A DNA stretch of 15,689 nucleotides, taken from the NCBI GenBank assembly GCA_003175915.1, contig PSRH01000059.1:1-15689 (forward strand). Reading direction: 5' to 3'. The notes below the pieces were generated by a model that saw only the letters and a list, made by a program, of their open reading frames with translations, was not told the origin of the DNA and made no database searches. Positions 7,794-14,713 of the stretch are shown one piece after another. Position 1 is the first letter of the stretch, and the number at the start of each line of letters is the position of its first letter. This DNA comes from Candidatus Melainabacteria bacterium (GTDB taxonomy: Bacteria; Cyanobacteriota; Vampirovibrionia; Obscuribacterales; Obscuribacteraceae). The translations under genes and the position numbers were made by a program.

Positions 7794-8825
7794 ATGCTTA
7801 TCGCTCCGCCAAAATCTACCGTCCCTCCCCTAGCCCTCACCGGTGTGCTTGTTGGTCAGTGGGCAACGAATGCCCTCTTTACTGCAATCGACCTCGATAT
7901 CTTTGCACCGATTAAGGATGGGCAGACAACAGCCTCAGCCATAGCCAAGAAGCTGAAGCTTGATGAGAAAGGCGTAGCTGTCATCCTTGACGGTCTGGTA
8001 GGAATGCAACTTTTAGAGAGGAAAAACGGGGGATATAACCTCACTGATGTGGCAGAGCTCTATTTGTTGAAATCTAGCCCCTTGTACCTGGGCGATTTTT
8101 TCGCCTTTGGACGTGGTCCCGGGGCCGAGGCCTGGAAGTCTCTGGGTGAAGTAATTCGCACAGGTAAGCCAAAGCAGGAAGTGAATAAGGAAGAGACGGC
8201 CGAAAAATTCTTTCCCGATCTGGCTGCTGCACTGTTTCCCTTGAATTACACGACTGCCGCAATGGTTGCTGACGAACTCAAGATTGACAAGCTGGCTGGA
8301 GCGCCGCATGCCCTGGACGTTGCAGCCGGAAGTGCAGTTTGGAGCATTCCGATGGCGGAGAGGTGTTCGAATTTAAAGGTCGACGCTCTGGATTTTCCAG
8401 TGGTTCTTAAAGTGGCTGAGCGTTTCACGCAGAAATATGGCGTACAGGACAGATATCAGTATTTGAGCGGTGATTGGCGCGAAGTAACGCTTCAACCAAA
8501 CAGCTACGATCTTGTCATCCTCGGTCACATCCTGCACTCGGAGGGAGCAGCAGCCAGCAAATTGTTGCTTGACAAGCTGCAAAAGGCCGTGAAAAGCGGC
8601 GGCCGTATCGTTATCGCCGAATTTATGCCGAATGAACACCGTACTGGTCCTTTGTTTCCACTCTTGTTCGCGATCAACATGTACTTGCAAACCTCGGATG
8701 GTTGTGTCTTCTCTGTGGCGGAATTGAAAAGCCTGCTTGAGTCTAATGGCTTCCACGAGGTGAAGCGGCTTGACTTACCTTTCTTCAAGGGTGAATCACC
8801 GGTGGTAGTGGCAACGAAAAAATGA
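7794..8825 (+). CDS. SAM-dependent O-methyltransferase (Methyltransf_2-like)
   Basis: This 343-residue enzyme has the two-domain layout of plant/actinobacterial small-molecule O-methyltransferases. The N-terminal winged-helix dimerisation region (about 12-105) contains QWATNALFTAIDLDIF, IAKKLKLDE and LLERKNGGYNLTD. The Rossmann methyltransferase domain has glycine motif I as LDVAAGS at 174-180 (a relaxed form of DxGxGxG), the ribose-binding acid D200, and SGDW near 225-228. LGHILHSE at 243-250 has H248 at the position of the family's catalytic His, although the usual D-W after it is absent. GGRIVIAEFMPNE is the post-II strand. The start has AGGAG nine bases upstream (7780-7784). Its stop overlaps the next gene by ATGA, implying translational coupling. 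Methylation of a hydroxyl or thiol on a small molecule is expected; the substrate is unknown. Confidence 0.88.
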   Translation: MLIAPPKSTVPPLALTGVLVGQWATNALFTAIDLDIFAPIKDGQTTASAIAKKLKLDEKGVAVILDGLVGMQLLERKNGGYNLTDVAELYLLKSSPLYLGDFFAFGRGPGAEAWKSLGEVIRTGKPKQEVNKEETAEKFFPDLAAALFPLNYTTAAMVADELKIDKLAGAPHALDVAAGSAVWSIPMAERCSNLKVDALDFPVVLKVAERFTQKYGVQDRYQYLSGDWREVTLQPNSYDLVILGHILHSEGAAASKLLLDKLQKAVKSGGRIVIAEFMPNEHRTGPLFPLLFAINMYLQTSDGCVFSVAELKSLLESNGFHEVKRLDLPFFKGESPVVVATKK

Positions 8826-9448
8826 TCGCCGGAGAAGGAAATCGCTCAAACAAGACGACGACCCAGGTTCTTATCTTTGACGGCTTTGAAGAATTGGATG
8901 CGCTGGGCATTTATGAGCCTCTAGCCGCGGCCGGTTTTGACGTCAAACTCGTCTCGTTGAGAAAGCAGGATGTTGTCACGGCTGCATACGGTCTTAAGGT
9001 CATTCCCCACGATCTCGTCCGGATCGATAACAAGCCGTCGCTGCTTTGCATACCTGGTGGCGGTTGGCTCAGTCGCGCACCACAAGGTGCCTGGGCAGAA
9101 GCGGAGCGCGGTGATATTTTGTCAACGATTAGAGAATTTCACGCAGCCGGAGTAACTCTGGCGGCAATATGCACGGGCGCATTACTGTTGGCCAGGGCAG
9201 GGCTTCTAAAAGATCGCCACGCCACTACAAATCATCGGGCCATCGAAGAATTGAAGGCGCTAGGTGCCAGAGTGATCAAGGCCAGAGTCGTTGACGATGG
9301 TGACATAGTTACCGCCGGAGGCATCACGTCCAGTTTGGATCTGAGCCTCTGGTTGGTTGAACGATTCTGCGGTGCGGAACAGTCGATCAAACTCTCCAGT
9401 AATTTGGAATTCGAAAGGCGAGGGACCGTTTGGACGAAGCAATCCTAG
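8822..9448 (+). CDS. DJ-1/PfpI family protein (class I glutamine amidotransferase-like fold)
   Basis: This is a 208-residue member of the DJ-1/ThiJ/PfpI superfamily. The first strand VLIFDGFEELD carries the conserved Glu (E23/E24). The nucleophile elbow is AICTGALLLARAGLL with C117, followed by DRHATTNH, where the family usually has A-T-T-H/N-W. GGGW near 79-82 corresponds to the oxyanion loop. The C-T-G-A elbow followed by ATTNH is closer to the isonitrile hydratase/AraC-associated branch than to PARK7 deglycases, but the reaction cannot be assigned. The ATG lies inside the methyltransferase stop (ATGA), with no SD of its own, so translation depends on the upstream gene. PatB-like gene follows after 21 bases. 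Context suggests a role in the same small-molecule pathway. Confidence 0.88.
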   Translation: MIAGEGNRSNKTTTQVLIFDGFEELDALGIYEPLAAAGFDVKLVSLRKQDVVTAAYGLKVIPHDLVRIDNKPSLLCIPGGGWLSRAPQGAWAEAERGDILSTIREFHAAGVTLAAICTGALLLARAGLLKDRHATTNHRAIEELKALGARVIKARVVDDGDIVTAGGITSSLDLSLWLVERFCGAEQSIKLSSNLEFERRGTVWTKQS

Positions 9449-9469
9449 GAACGATGGAAGAGGAAAGCA

Positions 9470-10657
9470 ATGACTCATAACTTCGATGAAATAATCGAGC
9501 GAAGGAGTTCAGGTTGTTTCAAATGGACCCAGTACGAAGCTGACGTGCTACCAATGACCGTAGCAGATATGGATTTCAGAGCCCCTGGACCGATTCTCGA
9601 AGCACTTCAGGAACGAGTCAATCATGGATTATTTGGCTATGAGTGGCCGCGAGATGATCTCCTTCAACTCATTTGCCAACGCATGAAGCGAGTGTACAAT
9701 TGGACGGTTCTTCCGGAGGAAGTGGTAATATTACCCGGCTTGCGCGTCGGACTGAGCCTCGTTTCTGCCGCACTGAGCGATGGTAGTAACGCCGCGATAA
9801 CTTTTACTCCAGTTTATCCGCCGTTCTTTGGTGCTGCCACCAGTCACGGTATGACCTCACAAACGGTGCCTCTCAAATTAATTACCGACGGTGCCATTCT
9901 CCGCTATGAAATGGATCTGGAGAGATTCACCGCCACCCTGACCAAATCGACAAAGCTCCTCCAGTTCTGCAATCCTCAGAACCCAGTCGGAAGATCCTTT
10001 ACTGTTGAGGAACTGCGACAAATTGGAGACATCTGTGTAAAACGTGACATGGTAATTTGCTCAGACGAGATTCACTGCGATTTGCTTATGGGTGATACAA
10101 AGCATACGCCCTTTGCCTGCGTCTCACCCGAAATAAGCGATCGGTGCATCACTCTTATGTCACCAAGCAAAACTTTCAATATCTCTGGTCTGGGAGCGGC
10201 CTACGCCATTATTCAGAATCAAGAATTGCGCCACCGCTTTAAAAAGACTGTACAGGGGGTCCATGCCGAAATCAATATGGCCGGCATTGCCGCTTTCAAG
10301 GCCGCGTACACGTATTGCGATCCATGGGTGGTTGAGCTATGTCAGTATCTCTCGAGGAATCGTGACCTGTATCAAGAGTTTGTCTTAAACAACTTTCCAC
10401 AAATCAAGACCACAATACCGGAAGCTACCTACCTGACCTGGCTTGATTGTCGGCAACTGGGCATCGCAGGCCCTCCCTATGAGTTCTTCCTGAAAAATGC
10501 CCGGGTAGCCCTGAACGATGGGGCACCATTTGGAGAAGGTGGGGAGGGTTTTGTCCGTTTTAACTTTGCCTGCCCTCGTTCGCAGATGATCATGGCTCTT
10601 GAAAGAATGCAAGCGGCTCTAGTGCAGGCTGGACTTGTCGCTCAGCGTTCGCGCTAG
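9470..10657 (+). CDS. PatB/MalY-type PLP enzyme (cysteine-S-conjugate beta-lyase or aminotransferase)
   Basis: This 395-residue fold-type I PLP enzyme resembles PatB/MalY cystathionine beta-lyases. Features in order: the N-terminal FDEIIERRSSGCFKWTQYE and LPMTVADMDF, where MalY/PatB have K-W and W-V-A-D-M-D-F; the substrate-loop GLFGYEWP near 53-60; CNPQNPVGR at 167-175; SDEIHCDLL at 198-206, with the Asp that contacts the pyridine nitrogen; and SPSKTFNISGL with the Schiff-base Lys K234. Near the C-terminus VRFNFACPR holds the carboxylate-binding Arg. Position 32 has A where many homologues have A after W-V. The ATG is preceded by AGAGGA. It closes the three-gene operon. C-S lysis releasing a thiol, ammonia and pyruvate is the commonest activity in the family; simple transamination remains possible. 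Confidence 0.9.
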   Translation: MTHNFDEIIERRSSGCFKWTQYEADVLPMTVADMDFRAPGPILEALQERVNHGLFGYEWPRDDLLQLICQRMKRVYNWTVLPEEVVILPGLRVGLSLVSAALSDGSNAAITFTPVYPPFFGAATSHGMTSQTVPLKLITDGAILRYEMDLERFTATLTKSTKLLQFCNPQNPVGRSFTVEELRQIGDICVKRDMVICSDEIHCDLLMGDTKHTPFACVSPEISDRCITLMSPSKTFNISGLGAAYAIIQNQELRHRFKKTVQGVHAEINMAGIAAFKAAYTYCDPWVVELCQYLSRNRDLYQEFVLNNFPQIKTTIPEATYLTWLDCRQLGIAGPPYEFFLKNARVALNDGAPFGEGGEGFVRFNFACPRSQMIMALERMQAALVQAGLVAQRSR

Positions 10658-10667
10658 GTGATCCTCC

Positions 10668-10687
10668 GGACAGTTGCAAAACTGTTC
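10668..10687 (+). terminator. Hairpin with GCAA loop after the operon, possible terminator
   Basis: GGACAGTT-GCAA-AACTGTTC forms an 8-bp stem with one G-U pair and a GNRA-type tetraloop, 10 bases past the lyase stop. The sequence after it (GTTCCTGACTTTG) is only partly T-rich, so it is a weak intrinsic terminator or an mRNA-end stabiliser. Confidence 0.35.
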
Positions 10688-10766
10688 GTTCCTGACTTTG
10701 TAAAAGCTTTGGGGATACTAGGATAGGTGCGACGGTTCATTCTTGGTCAATTAAGGAGATAAGAAT

Positions 10767-11165
10767 ATGAAGTACTCAATTCCTGCTTTGCTGGTGCTTT
10801 TGGCAATGCTCGGACGAAATAATGTGGCAGTGGCAGCGGAAGAGAAGAAGTCGCTCCTGGACGATGTGGCAACTGTGGGCGTGGCGACATCAGCTATGGG
10901 CGCCTCGCTTGCATTGCGGATACCGACTCAGATCTGCAAGTCGGTAGTGAAGTCAGTAGGTGACATAAACGAGAAGGTCCGCAATCATTTGGATCTCGAT
11001 GACTCACCTGTTTCGGTAGCAGTGGCCACCGTACCCTCGCTACCAGCTGGTGCTGCTTATGGTTTGATTGAAGGCACTGTAGACGGCGCCGAAAAGGCCG
11101 TGGTCAGTTATCGTGACCTGATTGACTATGGCTTCTGGGATCATGTCGGCTTCAACGTTAAATAG
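10767..11165 (+). CDS. Small secreted protein of unknown function, 132 aa
   Basis: The ATG has a strong AAGGAG at 10753-10758, eight bases upstream. A Sec signal peptide is clear: MKYS, a hydrophobic core IPALLVLLAML, and an A-V-A-A cleavage region near residue 24. The mature part of about 108 residues begins with acidic/basic EEKKSLLDDVAT, then a glycine/alanine-rich segment (GVATSAMGASLALRIP), a basic-acidic helix SVVKSVGDINEKVRNHLDL, and a second Ala/Gly-rich segment ending in GLIEGTVDGAEKAV. A single cysteine, in QICKSV, is present. I do not recognise the family; a periplasmic or surface location is likely. The last 8 bases overlap the stop end of the convergent MFS gene. A possible promoter lies just upstream (CTGACT at 10692-10697, TACTAG at 10716-10721), but it is weak. 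Confidence 0.78.
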   Translation: MKYSIPALLVLLAMLGRNNVAVAAEEKKSLLDDVATVGVATSAMGASLALRIPTQICKSVVKSVGDINEKVRNHLDLDDSPVSVAVATVPSLPAGAAYGLIEGTVDGAEKAVVSYRDLIDYGFWDHVGFNVK

Positions 11166-12378
11166 CTGATTGGCCCACCTGCTCAAGTTGAAGCTCTTCT
11201 CCGGTATCATCGTCCGTATCCCCAGATACGCTGGCGAGAATAAATACCAGTAAACTAAGAGCGGCTACTAGAGCTAGCGGCGCTGCGAAGCCAAAAAACT
11301 GGGCGGCCATACCTAGTAGCGGTGGACCTATGAGCATGCCAAAATACCCGGCGAAGGCGACATTGGCAAGCGAAGTGGCTACGCGGCTGCGAGCTAAATC
11401 GGATACTGTTCCATAGACTATCGGTGCCAGTGTGCATAAACCAAAGCCGACTAAAACGAATCCGCATAAAGCCAGCCAGGGACTCTTGAGCAACAACATA
11501 AGAGTGATGACAAAGGCATTGAGAAGACTGCCGTAGCGAAGTAGATTATTTCTGCCCACAAGAATAATGAGATGGTCGCCGGCAAATCTGCCTGCGGCCA
11601 TTGCCATTGAAAAAGCGGAGTAACCCAGAGCCGCAAAACCAGCCTCCGTATTCAGGGATTTGCCTAGATAAAGCGCCGACCAATCGGCTATGGCACCCTC
11701 GCACATGAAGCCGAAGAAGCAAATGGCACAATACAAGAGGATCGCCCTGTTCAGCCCTTTGTCGTTGCCGGATTGCTCGCCGTTTGCTCCTTGAGCTTCT
11801 TCACTATGGTGGCTCAATTCCACAGATTTTTTAATCATGTATCTGCGCGCCACTACGGCAAGAACAATCAGAAATGCGGCCACATAAAGAAAATGATGAG
11901 AGGGCAGGATGTTCACTTTGGCCATCAATGCACCGAAGGCGGCTCCGCCCATACCGCCGACGCTCCAGAGGGCGTGCAATCTGGACATGATTGGTCTCTG
12001 TAATTGACGCTGCACGGCAACGCCTTGGGCGTTCATGGCGATGTCCATAGCACTGGCGCAGAATCCCAAAAAGGCGAGGCTGACAGTAAGCTCGTAAAAA
12101 TTGCCGGCGTTACCAGCCAGCACCAGGGCGAATCCTAATAGCAAAAGCAGAACAAAGGTGACAGTGCCACTACCATATCGGGCGGACAGTTTGCCGGCCA
12201 CCGGCATGGAAAGCAATGCTCCTCCTCCTAAGGCAAACATGGAAAGCCCCAGGCTGCTGGCTTCTAAGGAAAGCAGTCTTTGAATATCCGGAATTCTTGC
12301 TGCCCAACTGGCACAAGCTGCCCCATTGGCGAAGAACATCAGAGCAACGGCAATGGCAGCTTTAAGCTCGCTTCTCAA
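11158..12378 (-). CDS. MFS transporter, YbjJ-like
   Basis: This 406-residue membrane protein has about twelve spans. The N-terminal FFANGAACASWAARIPDIQ followed by LGLSMFALGGGALLSMPVAGKLSARYGS is typical of the YbjJ-like group within the major facilitator superfamily, and AGKLSARYGS matches motif A. A hydrophilic central loop (SVELSHHSEEAQGANGEQSG area, about 188-207) separates the two six-helix halves. FMCEGAIADWSALYL opens the second half and is also characteristic of this group. The substrate is unknown; sugars or small metabolites are transported by distant relatives. The start is a TTG at 12378 with AAGGA ten bases upstream on the minus strand; the frame is open for 14 more codons but offers no standard start. 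Its end overlaps the secreted protein gene by 8 bases tail to tail. Confidence 0.88.
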   Translation of the reverse strand: MRSELKAAIAVALMFFANGAACASWAARIPDIQRLLSLEASSLGLSMFALGGGALLSMPVAGKLSARYGSGTVTFVLLLLLGFALVLAGNAGNFYELTVSLAFLGFCASAMDIAMNAQGVAVQRQLQRPIMSRLHALWSVGGMGGAAFGALMAKVNILPSHHFLYVAAFLIVLAVVARRYMIKKSVELSHHSEEAQGANGEQSGNDKGLNRAILLYCAICFFGFMCEGAIADWSALYLGKSLNTEAGFAALGYSAFSMAMAAGRFAGDHLIILVGRNNLLRYGSLLNAFVITLMLLLKSPWLALCGFVLVGFGLCTLAPIVYGTVSDLARSRVATSLANVAFAGYFGMLIGPPLLGMAAQFFGFAAPLALVAALSLLVFILASVSGDTDDDTGEELQLEQVGQSAI

Positions 12379-12777
12379 TGCAATCCAGTCCTTATCCAGG
12401 TGAATACCATTTAAGTTCCCGCGTCGGCGCCTTCAATACGGCATACCTGGCGATCTCGATCAAACGAGACCAGCCTCTTTCCAAGTGACCTAGAAATGAT
12501 ATTGGATCGGGCAGTTCCTATCTAGACACCGAACCAAGGTTGGCATGGCCAGTTGTCGCTTGGCTGACAGCACTGGCGCCACCTCAGGCCAGCCATTCGG
12601 TTCGTTCCTCCTGCCCGCCAGGCTTGGCTTTCAAACCCTCCAACTTTCGGGTTAATATAGCAACCTCAAAACAGCTACCTCGGAATCGGCTTTTCTATTG
12701 CTGATCTCGCTTAGAAGGCAGCAAACGGGTGAGGTTCCGGAAATTATCAGATGGGTGATGTAAGCAATGCGATTAAC

Positions 12778-12786
12778 TGCTAGGAT
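12778..12786 (+). promoter_or_regulatory. Possible extended -10 element of the kinase-fusion gene
   Basis: TGCTAGGAT fits an extended -10 (TGn plus TAGGAT, four of six consensus bases). No good -35 is visible 17 bases upstream. Transcription from it would start near 12793, exactly before the foldable leader 12794-12857. Confidence 0.2.
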
Positions 12787-12793
12787 GAAAAAG

Positions 12794-12857
12794 CTCGGTC
12801 TACTTGATTTTGCTTACTTTTATCCAAGCACCCGAATCAAGCTACGGAAAAGCCGAG
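12794..12857 (+). promoter_or_regulatory. Foldable leader upstream of the receiver-kinase fusion
   Basis: Three nested pairings exist: CTCGG (12794-12798) with CCGAG (12853-12857), CTTGATT (12803-12809) with AATCAAG (12835-12841), and TGCTT (12811-12815) with AAGCA (12826-12830), leaving a 10-base apical loop. The outer pairing is separated by asymmetric internal loops. The structure ends 43 bases before the ATG at 12901. A leader element or a protein-binding inverted repeat are both possible; I know no riboswitch class that it matches. Confidence 0.35.
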
Positions 12858-12900
12858 ACTTACTAATTGTGAGCTAGCGGGCTAAATTCGAGAAAGCCAG

Positions 12901-14556
12901 ATGGACTTGCCCAAAGAGAGCAGTCAAGCCAAAGGCCAATCGGCCAAACCGATCAAACTCTTGATCGTCGATGGGCTGGATATCATCCGCTTAGGTCTGC
13001 GCGCCGCTCTGGATTTACAACCGAACTTTCAGGTTGTTGCTGACTGTGCCGATGGTGACACGGCGATCAAATTGGCGGCGCGCTACAATCCCGATCTGGT
13101 CATAATGGACATGGATTTGCCTGTCTTGGACGGGATTACTGCTACTACCCAGATCAAGCATCAAGCGCCAAAAACACTTGTCGTCATATGGACCAAGCAT
13201 GACGATAGTGACCTGGTTCTGGCCGCTTTAGGAGCGGGAGCGGACGGATATTGCCTTAAGGATTTGTCTTCGACAGAACTTGCCGAGGCAATGCAGAGCA
13301 TCATGGCCGGCAATCGCTGGATCGACACACGCGTCACCCCCAAACTTTCGCAACTAACAGGCAGCTGGCAAAAGAAACTGGAAGAAGCACCACAACAACA
13401 GGTTGAAGTAGAGCTGAAAATACTCCAGCTAATCGAACAGGGAGCAAGCAGCAAAGATGTAGCGAAGAATTTGCTCTTGACCGACCAAGAAGTGACAGAA
13501 ATTATTGAGCGAATGGTGAATAAGCTCCTTGTTTCCGGTGAATTTCAGAGCTCTCAGCGCTTTGCCAACCTCCGCCGTGTGCCTGATGCAAATGGCGAGA
13601 CAGCCTTAACGGAGGGCTCAGATCAAGAATCGAACGCCAAGCAGGCTTTAAGGGTGATACCGGCAATCCTGAAAACGGAGAATGCTTTTGCTGGGCGCTA
13701 CAAGCTTATCTCGGTTCTCGGCGTTGGTGGTATGGGCATGGTTTACAAAGCCATGCATTTGCATATGGAACGCACTGTGGCAATTAAAGTACTCCATCCG
13801 GAATCGGCCGCTGACCCCAAGGTAATTGCCCGGCTTAAGAGGGAATCCAAAGCAATCAGTGCCTTACGCCATCCAAACATAGTCAGCGTTCATGATTTTG
13901 GCGTCACTGACAGCGGACAACCTTACCTGGTAATGGACTACGTCGAAGGCCCATCGCTCGAGAATATCTTCCTACAGGGCATAAAGGTGGCGCCCGAGCG
14001 CTACGCTGAGATCTTCATGCAGGTTTGTGACGGTCTGACCGCCATTCACGCTAAAGGCCTGGTCCATTGCGACCTTAAGCCAAGCAATATCATGCTGCAG
14101 GATGACGGCAGCGGCAGAGACCAGGTGAAAATTCTCGATTTTGGTCTGGTTAAATTCTTGCCACAGGGAACTTCCATAGATTTGAGATCTACCGATAGCT
14201 TCGAAGTGACAGGCAGCCCACTCTATATGAGTCCCGAACAGTGCAATGGCAGTACCCTAGACCCGAGGTCAGACATTTATTCACTCGGTTGCATAATGTA
14301 CGAGGCTTTCACAGGTAAACCAGTATTTGACGGCACCACGCCTTATAAAGTCTTTTCCCAGCATTTCAGGGAATTGCCCAAGCCGTTTATCGTTGTCCAA
14401 CCGCCGCAACCAATCGAAGACAGATTTGAAAGGCTGGTGTTCAAGGCCCTGGAAAAGGAACCGGAGAGCCGGTTCAATACGGCGCAGGAATTGAAAGAAG
14501 AACTGCTCAACTCTTGCGTAGAGTTGGCGCGGAAAAATAAAGCCGTCCGGAAATAG
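12901..14556 (+). CDS. Response regulator-Ser/Thr kinase fusion (REC, degenerate LuxR-type HTH, Hanks kinase)
   Basis: This 551-residue protein has three parts. Residues 18-135 form a NarL-like receiver: D70 is the phospho-acceptor (VIMDMDLPVLDG), with T98 and K120 in place, but the acid pair at the start reads IVDG, so the second acid is Gly (G25). Residues 168-213 align with a LuxR/GerE HTH (ILQLIEQGASSKDVAKNLLL), but the recognition-helix TVKxH is replaced by acidic EVTEII, so normal DNA binding is doubtful. A linker of about 50 residues leads to a complete Hanks kinase (267-545): glycine loop GVGGMG (274-279), K296 in VAIK, E315, catalytic loop HCDLKPSN with D391, DFG at 413-415, and MSPEQ. 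HCD replaces HRD, so it is a non-RD kinase. No membrane span is visible; it should be cytoplasmic. The ATG lacks a strong SD (GAGAAAG nearby). Confidence 0.92.
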   Translation: MDLPKESSQAKGQSAKPIKLLIVDGLDIIRLGLRAALDLQPNFQVVADCADGDTAIKLAARYNPDLVIMDMDLPVLDGITATTQIKHQAPKTLVVIWTKHDDSDLVLAALGAGADGYCLKDLSSTELAEAMQSIMAGNRWIDTRVTPKLSQLTGSWQKKLEEAPQQQVEVELKILQLIEQGASSKDVAKNLLLTDQEVTEIIERMVNKLLVSGEFQSSQRFANLRRVPDANGETALTEGSDQESNAKQALRVIPAILKTENAFAGRYKLISVLGVGGMGMVYKAMHLHMERTVAIKVLHPESAADPKVIARLKRESKAISALRHPNIVSVHDFGVTDSGQPYLVMDYVEGPSLENIFLQGIKVAPERYAEIFMQVCDGLTAIHAKGLVHCDLKPSNIMLQDDGSGRDQVKILDFGLVKFLPQGTSIDLRSTDSFEVTGSPLYMSPEQCNGSTLDPRSDIYSLGCIMYEAFTGKPVFDGTTPYKVFSQHFRELPKPFIVVQPPQPIEDRFERLVFKALEKEPESRFNTAQELKEELLNSCVELARKNKAVRK

Positions 14557-14596
14557 AGTTCATCCCGTCAAAAGCGTAAGCTCGGTTATCAAAAGT

Positions 14597-14609
14597 GATC
14601 TAAAAGATC
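14597..14609 (-). terminator. Small hairpin past the tiny membrane ORF, possible terminator
   Basis: GATCT-AAA-AGATC is a perfect 5-bp stem lying 24 bases past the stop of the 26-codon minus-strand ORF. On that strand it is followed by ACTTTTG, a short T-run. It lies 41 bases past the + strand kinase stop and could serve both. The stem is AT-rich and short, so the call is weak. Confidence 0.25.
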
Positions 14610-14632
14610 GTCAGGGCTCGCCGGTATTTTGA

Positions 14633-14713
14633 CTATCCCTTCATGGAATAGAAGGCCCAGAAACAAACAAGAAAGCAGCCAATGATGGTTGAAAAAATGA
14701 GTGTCACCAGCAT
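14633..14713 (-). CDS. Putative 26-aa single-span membrane protein
   Basis: The ATG at 14713 has GAGGT seven bases upstream on the minus strand (complement of 14720-14724). The 26-residue product begins MLVTLIFSTIIGCFLVCFW and ends AFYSMKG, that is, one uninterrupted hydrophobic helix followed by a short basic tail. That is the profile of known small membrane proteins (CydX, KdpF, CcoS type), though I match it to none of them. It lies between two convergent Ser/Thr kinase genes, in the same direction as the right-hand one but 350 bases beyond its stop, so it probably has its own promoter. Coding status is inferred from SD plus composition; random sequence could produce this occasionally. Confidence 0.45.
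   Translation of the reverse strand: MLVTLIFSTIIGCFLVCFWAFYSMKG

Larger units (their letters stand above)
12379..12900. other. 520-base non-coding stretch between divergent genes
   Basis: No convincing gene is present. Two short frames have SD-like sequences (a 36-codon one on + at 12545 and a 25-codon one on - ending near 12526), but their translations lack any protein character. The segment 12530-12604 can fold: CGAACC (12530-12535) pairs with GGTTCG (12599-12604), and TGGCTG (12561-12566) with CAGCCA (12590-12595), around the palindrome TGGCGCCA. A smaller hairpin, TCTCG-ATCAAA-CGAGA, lies near 12454-12469. The region must hold the promoters of the MFS gene and of the kinase fusion. Confidence 0.5.

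Noticed and set aside
12526..12603. A 25-codon minus-strand ORF preceded by AGGAGG
   Set aside because: Trp/Cys/Gln/Pro-rich peptide over the foldable segment; coding is unlikely despite the purine run.
12530..12604. tRNA-like element (75 bases, closing stem, GGTTCG near the 3' side)
   Set aside because: No anticodon arm, no T-loop consensus in the right place, and no CCA-compatible acceptor end.
12545..12655. A 36-codon + strand ORF with an AAGG-type ribosome site
   Set aside because: The translation has no protein-like pattern and the segment is better explained by its inverted repeats.
2227..12786. CTAGGAT recurs in intergenic or gene-end positions (2227, 4031, 10718, 12780; reverse at 9442), suggesting a shared promoter element
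   Set aside because: About two copies of a given 7-mer are expected on both strands of a window this size; five is not convincing, and two of them merely include stop codons.
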